Part shown: piece by piece, positions 9,898 to 18,408 of the stretch
Numbering within the stretch: the stretch's first letter is position 1
Layout of the letters: each line of letters opens with the position of its first letter
Assembly (NCBI RefSeq): GCF_014279595.1
Contig: NZ_CP047943.1
Location: 496,001 to 560,000, forward strand
Length of the DNA stretch: 64,000 nt
Direction of reading: 5' to 3'
Source: Synechococcus sp. RS9909
GTDB lineage: Bacteria; Cyanobacteriota; Cyanobacteriia; PCC-6307; Cyanobiaceae
Notes under the pieces: generated by a model
Seen by the model: only the letters and a program-made list of their open reading frames with translations
Database searches by the model: none
What the model was told of the DNA's origin: nothing
Translations under genes and position numbers: made by a program

Positions 9898-10827
9898 TCA
9901 GGCGCTGAAGGTGATGTCTAGGGTGCGCAGGTAGGTGTGCAGGCCGGCATCCTGAATCGGCAGCACATAGGCATCGGCGCCCGAGTTGTTGTGGTGCGAA
10001 TGCCAGTAGCCCGGCGGCGTCACAAAGGCGGCGCCCTCCACCCAGTTTTCCCGGTGGGGATTGCGGATACTTCCATCAGGATTCAGCTCGGTGCCGATCA
10101 GGGTGTAACAGCCCGGTTGGCAGGCCACCGCGAAATCGAGGGCGATCGATTGGTGCCGGTGCGGTTTCTGCACCTGACCCGCCGGCAGAATCCCGAGCAT
10201 GGCCCAGAGGGTGTGGCTCACGGTGCGCGACTGGGGAAAGGCGCTGTTGCCCATGAGGATGCTCACCCGATTGGCCCTGGCACCGCTCGGACTGGCGGCA
10301 ATCTCGGCGAGGTGCCTCTGGCTGTCGTGATGGCTGTAGAAGGTGGGGGCGAAGCGGGCTTCGCTGGGGATCACGCCGAGATGGCGCAGCAGGGGAGCGT
10401 CATGCACCCAGTAGAGACCAGCGCGGCCGTCACTCGCATGCACCGCATCACCTCCTGCCGGCAGCACGAGCATGTCGCCCTTGCTCCAGCGGAACTGGGC
10501 GCCGCAGGCTTCGGTTTCGCCCTCGCCTCCGGCCACGAAGAACAGCTGACTCGTGGCGGTCGCGCTTGTGCGCAGATCACCGTGATCGAGGCGCACGAAA
10601 TTGGCACAGAGGGAAGGGCCTGTGGCCGGCCCTTCGCAGCCCAGCTCCACACTGAGGTCAAGGGGCAGCACGGCGCTGCCTGGTTCCTGGAAAAAGTCGG
10701 GCGAGAAGGCGCGGTAGGGCACTGCAGCCGTAAGGCCGTTGCGGATTGGATTGGCTGCTTCTCCATAAGGAAAAAACTGCGCCTGCTTTGAGGAGGCTGA
10801 CCCTTCAGTAGGGCTGCTGCTCACCAT
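9898..10827 (-). CDS. bicupin protein, gentisate-dioxygenase-like fold
   Basis: A 309-residue protein with two cupin domains. The N-terminal half (about 80-160) has a beta-barrel pattern ending LVLPAGGDAVHAS. The C-terminal half (about 205-300) contains the clearer cupin motif GQVQKPHRHQSIALDF and, later, TPPGYWHSHHNNSG, which supply several His residues able to bind a metal. The two-domain layout resembles gentisate 1,2-dioxygenase and related ring-cleavage or sugar-binding bicupins, but the substrate cannot be told from sequence. It lies 92 bases downstream of the desaturase gene on the same strand and could share its transcript. Confidence 0.7.
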   Translation of the reverse strand: MVSSSPTEGSASSKQAQFFPYGEAANPIRNGLTAAVPYRAFSPDFFQEPGSAVLPLDLSVELGCEGPATGPSLCANFVRLDHGDLRTSATATSQLFFVAGGEGETEACGAQFRWSKGDMLVLPAGGDAVHASDGRAGLYWVHDAPLLRHLGVIPSEARFAPTFYSHHDSQRHLAEIAASPSGARANRVSILMGNSAFPQSRTVSHTLWAMLGILPAGQVQKPHRHQSIALDFAVACQPGCYTLIGTELNPDGSIRNPHRENWVEGAAFVTPPGYWHSHHNNSGADAYVLPIQDAGLHTYLRTLDITFSA

Positions 10828-10919
10828 GACCTGCTTGCTCCAGAACGACGAAGCTCTTACACCCTACAAATGGATGCGCCTTGTTTTGGTATGGATCGCG
10901 TCGCTTTGACCCTGTTGAA

Positions 10920-12071
10920 TCAGCCGGCCGTGGCCACTTGCCCTATCACTTCGTTGGGTGAGATGAGTTGGTGTCCTTCCCGATCCCAGAGAATCAGACT
11001 AAAGCATTGACCCAGATCTTTGATCTGAAGGCGGTGCACCCCATGCAATCGATCGCGGTTGGCTTGATGACAACGCTTCAGTTTGTAGTTGGGAATGCGT
11101 TCGGACAGGTGGTGGATGTGGTGGTAGGCGATGTCTGCGGTGAACCAGTTCAGAAAGGCAGGAAGCTGCAGAAAAGAGGATCCTTCCAGAGCTCCCTTGA
11201 GATAGCTCCAGTTTTCACTGCCGCTGGTGTAGGAGCCTGGGAAGTTGTGTTGAACAAAAAAGACGGCGATCATGACTGCCGCGCTGCAGCTCATCACCAC
11301 GGTGTAGAGGATCCAGAAATGCCAATGGCCGATCCAGCTCCCGAGCTGCCACCACAACAGTGTCACGATCAGTGTGTTGGCGGCAATATCGATGAGCTCG
11401 CCGCTCGTATAGAAGAAGCTTGACCGGTAGCTCTTGGCAACTTCTATTGGTGTCTGCCATTGACCAGTCTGCAGCATCTTGAAGAGGCTCGTCAAGCTGT
11501 GCGCCGTGAATTCAAAACTGCTCAACAGCAGCGACAGCCTTGGTTTGATGATGAGGTAGTAGAAGCCGCCGGGAAATAGCAATAAAGGATGGCGAAGGGC
11601 CCGGTAGATCCACTGCGAGAATGGTGTTTTTTCTTGGTATTGTTGGCGTGTGATCAGTGCGGATGGGCCTCGATAGAGGTCCCAGTTTCCATTGTGTCGG
11701 TGATGAAAGGCATGGCCACGGGACCATGGGTGTTGGGGCATGCCGTGAATCAGGCTCAAGCCAAAGGCCGCCATTCGATTGGCGCGTTTGGAGCGAAACA
11801 GGCTCCCATGGCCGCAGTCATGCATCAGGGAGAAGCTTCTGCTCAGCAGCAGAACCATCAAGGTGATCAACACAGGTGCGCTCATGAGGCTCCAGGCCTG
11901 CAGCGTCTCGGTGATTGCCGCCAGAGCGATGGCGACGGCGATGATCGGGATCACGGTGCTCGCCAACTGCCAGATGGCAATGCCGTTGTTGCTCTCCATG
12001 AAGGGAGCGAGTTCGAAGTCGATCCTGCGAAGCGAAGCTGAAGGTGCAGCTGGATCGACAACGTTGTTCAA
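10920..12071 (-). CDS. membrane fatty-acid desaturase, DesA type
   Basis: A 383-residue integral-membrane di-iron desaturase that introduces double bonds into membrane lipid acyl chains. All three histidine boxes are present: HDCGH (about residue 85), HAFHH (about 120) and HHIHH near 315, with hydrophobic segments before and between. The C-terminal phrase HHLSERIPNYKLKRCH is typical of DesA/delta-12-like enzymes, though regiospecificity cannot be assigned. The longest frame starts at a TTG (12069-12071); an ATG at 11999 would remove a 24-residue hydrophilic N-terminus and keep every motif. By eye the gene is less GC-rich than its neighbours, which may reflect transfer or weaker constraint. 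Confidence 0.85.
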   Translation of the reverse strand: MNNVVDPAAPSASLRRIDFELAPFMESNNGIAIWQLASTVIPIIAVAIALAAITETLQAWSLMSAPVLITLMVLLLSRSFSLMHDCGHGSLFRSKRANRMAAFGLSLIHGMPQHPWSRGHAFHHRHNGNWDLYRGPSALITRQQYQEKTPFSQWIYRALRHPLLLFPGGFYYLIIKPRLSLLLSSFEFTAHSLTSLFKMLQTGQWQTPIEVAKSYRSSFFYTSGELIDIAANTLIVTLLWWQLGSWIGHWHFWILYTVVMSCSAAVMIAVFFVQHNFPGSYTSGSENWSYLKGALEGSSFLQLPAFLNWFTADIAYHHIHHLSERIPNYKLKRCHQANRDRLHGVHRLQIKDLGQCFSLILWDREGHQLISPNEVIGQVATAG

Positions 12072-12142
12072 GACGGTTGCTCTCGGGGGATCCCGTTGAT
12101 GGCACGGTGTCTGAATCTATGCCGTTTCCTGCTGCGTCGGCC

Positions 12143-15100
12143 TCATCCATCCAGCTGGGGTGTTGGCTCCGGTCGTACACCGCGCCAGCGCTTGAGCAGC
12201 AGATACATCGCCGGCACCACAAACAGCGACAGCAGCGTCGACACCAGCAGGCCACTGAACACCACCGTGCCGATACTGATGCGGCTGGCGGAGCCGGTGC
12301 CGCTGGCCAGCAACAGGGGCAGGAATCCCGCCAGGGAGGTGACGGCGGTGAGCAGGATCGGGCGCATCCGGTTGATTGCCGCCCCTTCGATCGCGTCCAG
12401 CAAGGCCATCCCCTGATCCAGGCGCTGGTTGGCGAATTCCACGATCAGGATGCCGTTTTTGGCGGCCAGGCTCACCAGCACCAACATGCCCATCTGGCCA
12501 TACACATCGAGTGGCAGCCCCCGCAGCTTCAATCCGATCAGGGCGCCGAGCAGGGCCATGGGCACCGTGAGCAGGATGATCAGCGGGTCGAGGAAGCTTT
12601 CGTAGAGCCCTGCCAGGAGCAGATACACCACCAGAATTCCCAGGCTGAACAGAATCCACGACACGTCCTCCGCCTTGGTTTCCTCGTTGGCCAGGCCGGT
12701 GAAGGCAAGGCCGAGGCTGCTGCCGCCGGTGCGGTCGCTGATCGCTTCCAGCAGGTCGATCGCCTGGCCGCTGCTGACGCCATCGGCAGGAATCGCCGTG
12801 ATGCTGATCGAACGACGCTGGTTGTAGTGGGTGATGCTGTTGGCTCCCTCCGCCCGTTCCAGTCGCGCCACATTGGCCACGGAGACCAGCGCCCCCTTGC
12901 GGTTGCGCACCATCAAGCCGGTGAGGTCGCCTGGATTGGCGCGCTCATCACCCTCGAGCTGCAGGTAGATCGAGCGGATCTGGCCTCCTTCGAAGGTGTC
13001 GTCGATGTAGCGCCCCCCGATCGCCGTGCCGATGTCCCGCAGGGTCTGCCCCACCGGGAGATCCAGGGCCGCCATCTGACTGCGATCGATCTGCAGCCGC
13101 CAGCGAGGTGAGCTGGCATCAAAGCGGGTGCTCACCCGCTCGAACTGACCGGTTGCTTCCGCGGCGCGGATGAAGCGCTGGGCCTGCTCCTCAAACTCCT
13201 TCAGGCTGAGCTTACCGGCGCTGCGGTCGAGCAGTTCCAGCTGCAGACCTGCCTCACTGCTGAAGCCGCGCACGGTGGGGGGTGTGGTCACGATCACACG
13301 GGCATCGCTGATGCGTTGGCGCAGGGCCTGATTCAGGCGGTCTTTCACCGCTTCACTGCTCTGATCCCGGCCCGGACGTTCCTTGAGCGGCACCAGCCTG
13401 AGATAAAACGACCCCTTGTCTTCGCCGCTCTGGCCGAAGGAGCGACCGGCATAGAAGTTGCCGGTGCGGATCAGTGGTTCGTCGGCCACCACTTGCCGGA
13501 TCTGCTCCATCACCGCCTCGGTGCGTTCCAGGCTGGCGCCATCGGGCAGGGTGAAATAGCCACGAACCTGACCCTGGTCTTCGTCGGGGATGAAGGCGGT
13601 GGGCATGCTCGCCAGTCCGATGCCCGTGACCACCAACCCTGCCAGCAGCAGTCCAATCACCAGCCGGCCGCGGGGCAGCCAGGTGGCCAGCACGCGGCCA
13701 TAGGTCTCCTGGGTGCGGCTCATCCCGTTGCGGAGAGAGGCGCTCAAACGCTTCAACGGTCCGGGCAGGCGACCGCCCCCAGGCCCCAGCACCCGGGCAC
13801 AGGCCATTGGTGTGAAGGTGAGGGCGTTGAAGGTGGAGAACAGAATGGCGCCGGTGATCGCCAACGCGATTGGCTGATAAAGGCGGCCGATCGAGCCTGG
13901 AATCAGCAGCACCGGCACGAACACCGCCGCCAGCACCAGGGAGGTGGCAATCACCGCTCCGGCGAGTTCGGCCATGGCATCTTCGGCGGCGCCCTGAGGT
14001 TCGGCTCCCCGTTCGATGCGTCCGGCGATGTCTTCACTCACCACAATCGCGTCATCCACCACGATCCCGGTGGCGAGCACCAGGCCGAACAGGATCAGGC
14101 TGTTGAGGTTTGAGCCGCTCAGTTTCACGATCACCAGGCTGCCGATCAGGGCCACGGGCACGGCGATGCCGGGGATCATCGCCAGACGCCAACGCCCCAG
14201 AAACAGCACCAGCACCACCAGCACCAACAGCACCGCATCGCGCAGGGTGTCGGTGGTGCGATCGAGGTTGGCCTGCACGGTTTCGGCCACATCCACGATC
14301 ACTTGCATGGTGAGACCGGGCGGGAAGCTTTCCTGCAGCTTCGCCAGCTCCGCCTGCACCGCCCGGCTCAGCTCCAGCGCATTGGCGCCATCCCGCTGGA
14401 AAATGCCCACGGCCACGGCGCTCTCACCCTGGAGGTTCATGGCGCTGCTGCCGTAGTTCTCCTTGCCGAGTTCCACCCGGCCCACATCCCGGAGGCGCAC
14501 CAAACCGCCGCTGTCACTGCGCTTCACCACCATGGCCTCGAACTCGGCCTGACTCAGCAGGCGCCCCTCCGCATCCACCGGCAGGCTGAACACCTGACCC
14601 TCCGGCGCCGGCGCTTCGCCGAGGCTGCCCAGGGCCGCCAGCACGTTCTGTTCGGCCAGGGCCGTGGTGATGTCGTTGCTGGTGAGGTCGTATTGCTCCA
14701 GTTGGTCGGCATTCAGCCAGAGCCGGAAGGCCAGCTCACTGCTGCCAAACACGCGAATCTCGCCCACCCCGGGCGTGCTGCGGAGCGATTCGCGCAGATT
14801 CTGGTCGAGCCAGCCGCCGATGAAGGTGGGGGCATAGAGGCCCTTGGGGGCGCTGAAGCCCAGGATCAAGAGGATGTCATCGGAGGAGCGGCGCACGCTC
14901 AGCCCCTGACGCGTGACGGGCTGAGGCAGGCGTCGGTTCGCCAGGTTCACCTCGTTCTGCACCTTGATCGCGTTCAGCTCGGGATCGCCGCTCTCAAAGC
15001 GCAGGCTGATGCTGGCGCCCCCCTGACGGCTGCTGGAGCTCATGCTCTCCAGGCCTTCGAGGCCGTTGAGTTGTTTCTCGAGCACCGCGGTCACGCTCTG

Positions 15101-15283
15101 CTCCACCACCTCCGGGCCCGCGGCCGGGAAGGTGGCGCTGACGCTCACCCGCGTCGGGGCCAGTTGGGGAAGGTCCTCCAGACCCAGGCCCACCAGGGCC
15201 ACCAACCCTGCCAGCAGCACAAGCAGGCTGCACACGATCGTGAAGACCGGTCGGCGCAGAAACGGCTGGGAAATCGACCGCAA
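12143..15283 (-). CDS. RND efflux pump, HAE1/AcrB-like inner-membrane transporter
   Basis: A proton-driven tripartite efflux transporter of about 1046 residues. It shows the usual 12-helix, two-large-loop plan: an N-terminal helix (RRPVFTIVCSLLVLLAGLVAL), the TM4 aspartate pair in GIVVDDAIVVSEDI and the TM10 lysine in AAKNGILIVEFANQR, both needed for proton relay. The start is uncertain: TTG at 15281-15283 has an AGGA six bases upstream and gives MRSISQPFLRRP, while another TTG at 15325 adds 14 residues. No ATG or GTG fits. No membrane-fusion protein or outer-membrane channel is adjacent, so partners must be encoded elsewhere. Substrates are unknown. Confidence 0.9.
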   Translation of the reverse strand: MRSISQPFLRRPVFTIVCSLLVLLAGLVALVGLGLEDLPQLAPTRVSVSATFPAAGPEVVEQSVTAVLEKQLNGLEGLESMSSSSRQGGASISLRFESGDPELNAIKVQNEVNLANRRLPQPVTRQGLSVRRSSDDILLILGFSAPKGLYAPTFIGGWLDQNLRESLRSTPGVGEIRVFGSSELAFRLWLNADQLEQYDLTSNDITTALAEQNVLAALGSLGEAPAPEGQVFSLPVDAEGRLLSQAEFEAMVVKRSDSGGLVRLRDVGRVELGKENYGSSAMNLQGESAVAVGIFQRDGANALELSRAVQAELAKLQESFPPGLTMQVIVDVAETVQANLDRTTDTLRDAVLLVLVVLVLFLGRWRLAMIPGIAVPVALIGSLVIVKLSGSNLNSLILFGLVLATGIVVDDAIVVSEDIAGRIERGAEPQGAAEDAMAELAGAVIATSLVLAAVFVPVLLIPGSIGRLYQPIALAITGAILFSTFNALTFTPMACARVLGPGGGRLPGPLKRLSASLRNGMSRTQETYGRVLATWLPRGRLVIGLLLAGLVVTGIGLASMPTAFIPDEDQGQVRGYFTLPDGASLERTEAVMEQIRQVVADEPLIRTGNFYAGRSFGQSGEDKGSFYLRLVPLKERPGRDQSSEAVKDRLNQALRQRISDARVIVTTPPTVRGFSSEAGLQLELLDRSAGKLSLKEFEEQAQRFIRAAEATGQFERVSTRFDASSPRWRLQIDRSQMAALDLPVGQTLRDIGTAIGGRYIDDTFEGGQIRSIYLQLEGDERANPGDLTGLMVRNRKGALVSVANVARLERAEGANSITHYNQRRSISITAIPADGVSSGQAIDLLEAISDRTGGSSLGLAFTGLANEETKAEDVSWILFSLGILVVYLLLAGLYESFLDPLIILLTVPMALLGALIGLKLRGLPLDVYGQMGMLVLVSLAAKNGILIVEFANQRLDQGMALLDAIEGAAINRMRPILLTAVTSLAGFLPLLLASGTGSASRISIGTVVFSGLLVSTLLSLFVVPAMYLLLKRWRGVRPEPTPQLDG

Positions 15284-15403
15284 GGCGGGTCCTGCTGAAG
15301 AAGCCGCCAGATCCTGGCAGCACAAAGCCCCTTATGGACGGCGTGCCGTTCATCCGGGGCGATGAGGTTGTGACGGGTTCAGTCCAGGGGTTGACCTGGA
15401 GAA

Positions 15404-15895
15404 TCAGCCGACGCTCCAGACACCACCAGCAATGTTCACCAGCGGGGCCACGATGGCGGTGCCTGCCAGGAACCAGGCGAAGGCGGCGCCGCCGCAGCCA
15501 CCCAGCCAGAAGCCGCTGGCGAATTCAGCCCAGCCAGCCTTGGTGAACAGATCGGCGGGAGGATTGTCGATCGTGGCGTCAGCGGGCTGCACGCTCGGGC
15601 CATGACCGGCTGTGCCGTAGATCGACAGGCACACGGTCAGGATCGAAACAAGGCCGATGGCGGCGAGCAGGCCAGCGGTGGCGGCGTAGTCGGTGTTGCG
15701 CAGGGGGCCGCAGACCGCAAAGGGGCCGTAGAGGAAGAAGCCATGGGCCATGCCCACTTCCAGGCCGCGACGGTTGGGGGAGAGGGCCGGCCGATAGGCC
15801 GGAAGGGCGTTGAGGAAGGCCTTGGCGAAGTAGCTGCTGTTCACCGGAGTGGCCAGGTTGCCGACGGTGGGATCGGCGACGGGGGTCACGGTCAT
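15404..15895 (-). CDS. psaL: photosystem I subunit XI
   Basis: Membrane subunit that forms the trimerisation domain of cyanobacterial PSI. The 163-residue protein has the PsaL hallmarks [19 protein letters not shown] and [30 protein letters not shown], then the C-terminal helix [18 protein letters not shown]. It lies 42 bases downstream of psaI on the same strand; the pair is the conserved psaI-psaL operon. No T-rich terminator is obvious after the stop. Confidence 0.97.
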   Translation of the reverse strand: MTVTPVADPTVGNLATPVNSSYFAKAFLNALPAYRPALSPNRRGLEVGMAHGFFLYGPFAVCGPLRNTDYAATAGLLAAIGLVSILTVCLSIYGTAGHGPSVQPADATIDNPPADLFTKAGWAEFASGFWLGGCGGAAFAWFLAGTAIVAPLVNIAGGVWSVG

Positions 15896-15937
15896 GGGAG
15901 GAATCGGAAGGACGGAGCTGGACGCAGGGGGAGCGAC

Positions 15938-16054
15938 TCAGTCGCTGGCTTCGATCACGTTGAAGAGCAGCGCCATGGCCACGGCCGGGCCCATGATTCC
16001 CACCAGGGGCACGAACACGGAGGGCATCCAGGCGGCGACGAAATCTCCAGTCAT
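15938..16054 (-). CDS. psaI: photosystem I subunit VIII
   Basis: A 38-residue single-helix PSI protein read from the ATG at 16052-16054 to the TGA at 15938-15940. The sequence begins MTGDFVAAWMPSVFVPLVG and ends in LLFNVIEASD, matching PsaI size and layout (short lumenal or stromal ends around one membrane helix). It helps position PsaL. It precedes psaL in the same operon. A TACAGT at 16087-16092 on the minus strand is a possible -10, giving a leader of about 25 nt; no strong ribosome-binding site is visible. Confidence 0.93.
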   Translation of the reverse strand: MTGDFVAAWMPSVFVPLVGIMGPAVAMALLFNVIEASD

Positions 16055-16117
16055 GGCGATGGCCAAAGCCAAAAAGGTCCGCCGTTACTGTAGGGATCGC
16101 TTTTCCGAGCGCTTGCC

Positions 16118-16135
16118 GTCGCCTTTCACGGCGAC
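16118..16135. repeat. inverted repeat in the psaI divergent promoter region
   Basis: GTCGCC (16118-16123) and GGCGAC (16130-16135) form a perfect six-base inverted repeat with six bases between, about 20 bases before the HEAT-like gene and upstream of the psaI promoter. It could be an operator or a leader hairpin for the plus-strand gene. No protein can be named. Confidence 0.35.
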
Positions 16136-16154
16136 ATAAAAGTTCAATCCCACG

Positions 16155-16634
16155 ATGTCTCAGTTCTTCGCTGGTGGCGCTGCCCTCGTTCTGGCTCTCG
16201 TGCTCTGGGGCATCGGGCGACGGCCGCGCAAACCGTTGCTGCGCAGCACGGACGCCGGCGCTGTGGCCGCTCTCAATCGCGCTCAGGTGGAGTTGGTGCA
16301 AGCCGAGCGGGCCTTGGCGGAGCCAAGCGCCGAGGATCCACTCGACGGTTGGACGGCGCCGGTGACCCCGGCCGAGCGGCGCGCCCTTGAAGAGTGTCTG
16401 CGCCATGCCATCGCCGGCGATCCCGATCAGCGGCTCCTGGCGGTGCGTCTCGCCGGCCTCTGGGGACACCGTTCCGGTTTGCCCGTGCTGAGGCGCGGCT
16501 TGCGTGATGTCGATCCCCGCGTTGTGGAGGCGGCTGCAGCGGCGATCGACACGCACCGCTGCGCTGGGCCGATTCGCCCGAGCGAGCGACTTCAGCAGGC
16601 GCGTCCACCTCGCAACGTGGCCCGGATGCGGTAG
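16155..16634 (+). CDS. membrane-anchored HEAT-repeat-like protein
   Basis: A 159-residue protein with an N-terminal membrane helix (about residues 4-20) followed by basic residues, then an alpha-helical soluble region. Residues about 75-135 contain two helical pairs (RRALEECLRHAIAGDPDQRLLAVRLAGL and GLPVLRRGLRDVDPRVVEAAAAAI) that fit the HEAT or PBS-lyase-like repeat pattern. It is divergent from psaI-psaL and overlaps the end of the glycosyltransferase gene tail-to-tail by 43 bases. The repeats suggest a protein-interaction role at a membrane; nothing more specific is supported. Confidence 0.75.
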   Translation: MSQFFAGGAALVLALVLWGIGRRPRKPLLRSTDAGAVAALNRAQVELVQAERALAEPSAEDPLDGWTAPVTPAERRALEECLRHAIAGDPDQRLLAVRLAGLWGHRSGLPVLRRGLRDVDPRVVEAAAAAIDTHRCAGPIRPSERLQQARPPRNVARMR

Positions 16635-17596
16635 ATCGGGCGGCCCTGGCTTTCGTGGTAGGTGCGGATCAGCAGTTCCGCCAGCAACCCGAAACAGAAC
16701 AGCTGCACGCCTGCGAGGCCCAGCACCACCGCCAGTGTGAGCAGGGGGCGGTTGCCGATGTCTTCACCCATCAGCTTGATTGCCAGCAGATAGGCACTGG
16801 CCATCAAACTGCCGGCGATCGCCACCAGCCCGCCGAACCCGAACACATACATCGGGCGGGTGAGGAAGCGCTTCATGAACCACACCGTCAGCAGGTCCAT
16901 CAGCACGCGAAAGGTGCGATCGATGCCGTATTTGCTGCTGCCGTATTGACGAGCGCGGTGATTGACCTTCACCTCCGTGATCCGCGCCCCTTCGATGAAG
17001 GCCAGGGCGGGGAGGAAGCGGTGCAGTTCACCGTATAACCGCATGTCGGCCAGCACCTCGCGTCGATAGGCCTTCAGGGAACAGCCGTAGTCGTGGAGGC
17101 GCACACCGGTCACGCGCCCGATCAGGCGATTGGCGATGCGGGAGGGGAGCTTGCGTTGAATCGCCGCATCCTGGCGCTGGTGACGCCAGCCACTCACCAG
17201 GTCGTAGCCCTCGCGCAGGGTGGCCAGCAGCAGCGGGATGTCGGCGGGGTCGTTCTGGAGATCGCCATCGAGGCTCACGATCACCTCGCCGCGGGCCACA
17301 TCGAAACCGGCGGCCATGGCGGCGGTCTGGCCGTAGTTCTTGCGCAGCAGGACGGCCACCAGCTCGGGGATCTCCCGGCTCAGTCGCTCGAGCACCGCCG
17401 CGGTGCCGTCGCGGGAGCCATCGTTCACCAGCACCAGCTCGAAGCGCTCGCCGCTGGGCCGCAACGCCTGGAGCAGTTGTTGCACCAGCTCCGGAACGCT
17501 CTCCTCTTCGTTGTAGAGGGGCACCACCACGGAGAGATCGAGAGCGGCGCCGTCCTGATCCGGGGCGATGGCTGAAACGGCGGCGCTGAGGGGCAT
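16592..17596 (-). CDS. family 2 glycosyltransferase with C-terminal membrane helices
   Basis: A DPM1/GtrB-like polyprenyl-phosphate sugar transferase. Residues about 20-240 form the GT-A domain: SVVVPLYNEEESV at the start, VNDGSRDGT for nucleotide binding, and DGDLQNDP, the DxD-type metal site, then a QRKLPSRIANRLIGRVTG segment. Two or more helices follow (FGFGGLVAIAGSLMASAYLLAI and LLTLAVVLGLAGVQLFCFGLLAEL). ATG at 17596 is preferred; a TTG at 17620 would add eight residues. Such enzymes load glucose, mannose or related sugars onto undecaprenyl phosphate for wall or glycolipid assembly. The donor sugar is not predictable. Its 3' end overlaps the convergent HEAT-like gene by 43 bases. Confidence 0.87.
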   Translation of the reverse strand: MPLSAAVSAIAPDQDGAALDLSVVVPLYNEEESVPELVQQLLQALRPSGERFELVLVNDGSRDGTAAVLERLSREIPELVAVLLRKNYGQTAAMAAGFDVARGEVIVSLDGDLQNDPADIPLLLATLREGYDLVSGWRHQRQDAAIQRKLPSRIANRLIGRVTGVRLHDYGCSLKAYRREVLADMRLYGELHRFLPALAFIEGARITEVKVNHRARQYGSSKYGIDRTFRVLMDLLTVWFMKRFLTRPMYVFGFGGLVAIAGSLMASAYLLAIKLMGEDIGNRPLLTLAVVLGLAGVQLFCFGLLAELLIRTYHESQGRPIYRIRATLRGGRAC

Positions 17597-17649
17597 CCCG
17601 ATGTGGAGGGGTGAGGGCAACCTAGATCGGGCTGTCGCGGCCGGAGTTG

Positions 17650-18390
17650 TTACGGCAGGGTGCTGCCGTCATGGCAGCGCTCCACGCGCCCGGCACCGCG
17701 CAGTTCCGCCCGGTAATGACAGGCCACTGGATGCTGATCGCTCGGATGGAGGCTGTCGCAGCCGATGCCGTTGCGGCCGTGCTCCCGGCCGGAGCTGTGC
17801 CAGTACTGCCCGCGGCCCCGATGAATCGCCACATGGGTGCAGCGTTGCGGGGTGCCGAAAAAGATCAGATCACCCGGACGCAGCAGGCGGTCGTCACCGG
17901 GACGGACCGCGACCGGCGTGCAGAAACGCTCCTGCTGATAGGCGTCGCGTGGCAGCCAGATGCCAGCGCTTGCAAACGCCGTCTGCACCAGGCCGGAACA
18001 GTCGAGATCGGGCCCCAGGGTGCCGCCCCAGAGGTAGTGATTCGGTGCCGCGGCGGCGGCGGCAATCCACTCCAGCACCGCCGGCAACCGCCGGCGGATG
18101 GTGCCGGCATCCAGCAGTTGGGGCTGCCAGGCCCCAGTCGACACCGCCTGTCCAGCCAGGTCGGCGAGACTCAGCCAGCAGGGGTAGCCGTCTTCGAGCA
18201 GGGTTACCCTCACGCGTCCCTGCCGGATCGCCGCGCCGCTCCCTTGCACCCGAAACCGACGGCCGGCCGCCGCCTGGGTGGCGAGGCCATCACCGCCGTT
18301 GCGGGCGTAGCCGTTCACAGGCCGCCGCAGTTGCCAGACACTGCCCGGCAGCAGCAGTTCCGGGGCAAGCGGTGTGCCTAAGGTCGGCAT
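17650..18390 (-). CDS. NlpC/P60 cysteine endopeptidase of peptidoglycan
   Basis: A 246-residue cell-wall peptidase. The N-terminal half (about 15-85) looks like a bacterial SH3 domain (LPGSVWQLRRPVNGY, RVTLLEDGYPCWLSLADL). The C-terminal half is the NlpC/P60 domain with catalytic Cys in DCSGLVQTAF, catalytic His in RCTHVAIHRG and a third polar residue in the following HSSGREHG region. The same SH3-NlpC layout is found in the Anabaena and Nostoc gamma-D-glutamyl-diamino-acid endopeptidases that recycle stem peptides. No signal peptide is visible, as in those enzymes. It starts 18 bases from a divergent serine-hydrolase gene. Confidence 0.88.
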   Translation of the reverse strand: MPTLGTPLAPELLLPGSVWQLRRPVNGYARNGGDGLATQAAAGRRFRVQGSGAAIRQGRVRVTLLEDGYPCWLSLADLAGQAVSTGAWQPQLLDAGTIRRRLPAVLEWIAAAAAAPNHYLWGGTLGPDLDCSGLVQTAFASAGIWLPRDAYQQERFCTPVAVRPGDDRLLRPGDLIFFGTPQRCTHVAIHRGRGQYWHSSGREHGRNGIGCDSLHPSDQHPVACHYRAELRGAGRVERCHDGSTLP

Positions 18391-18408
18391 GATTCAACAG
18401 CCAGTGTG

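Noticed and set aside
15326-15403. Gap between psaL and the RND gene considered for a terminator
   Set aside because: CCAGG/CCTGG can pair but no T tract follows, so I do not call it.
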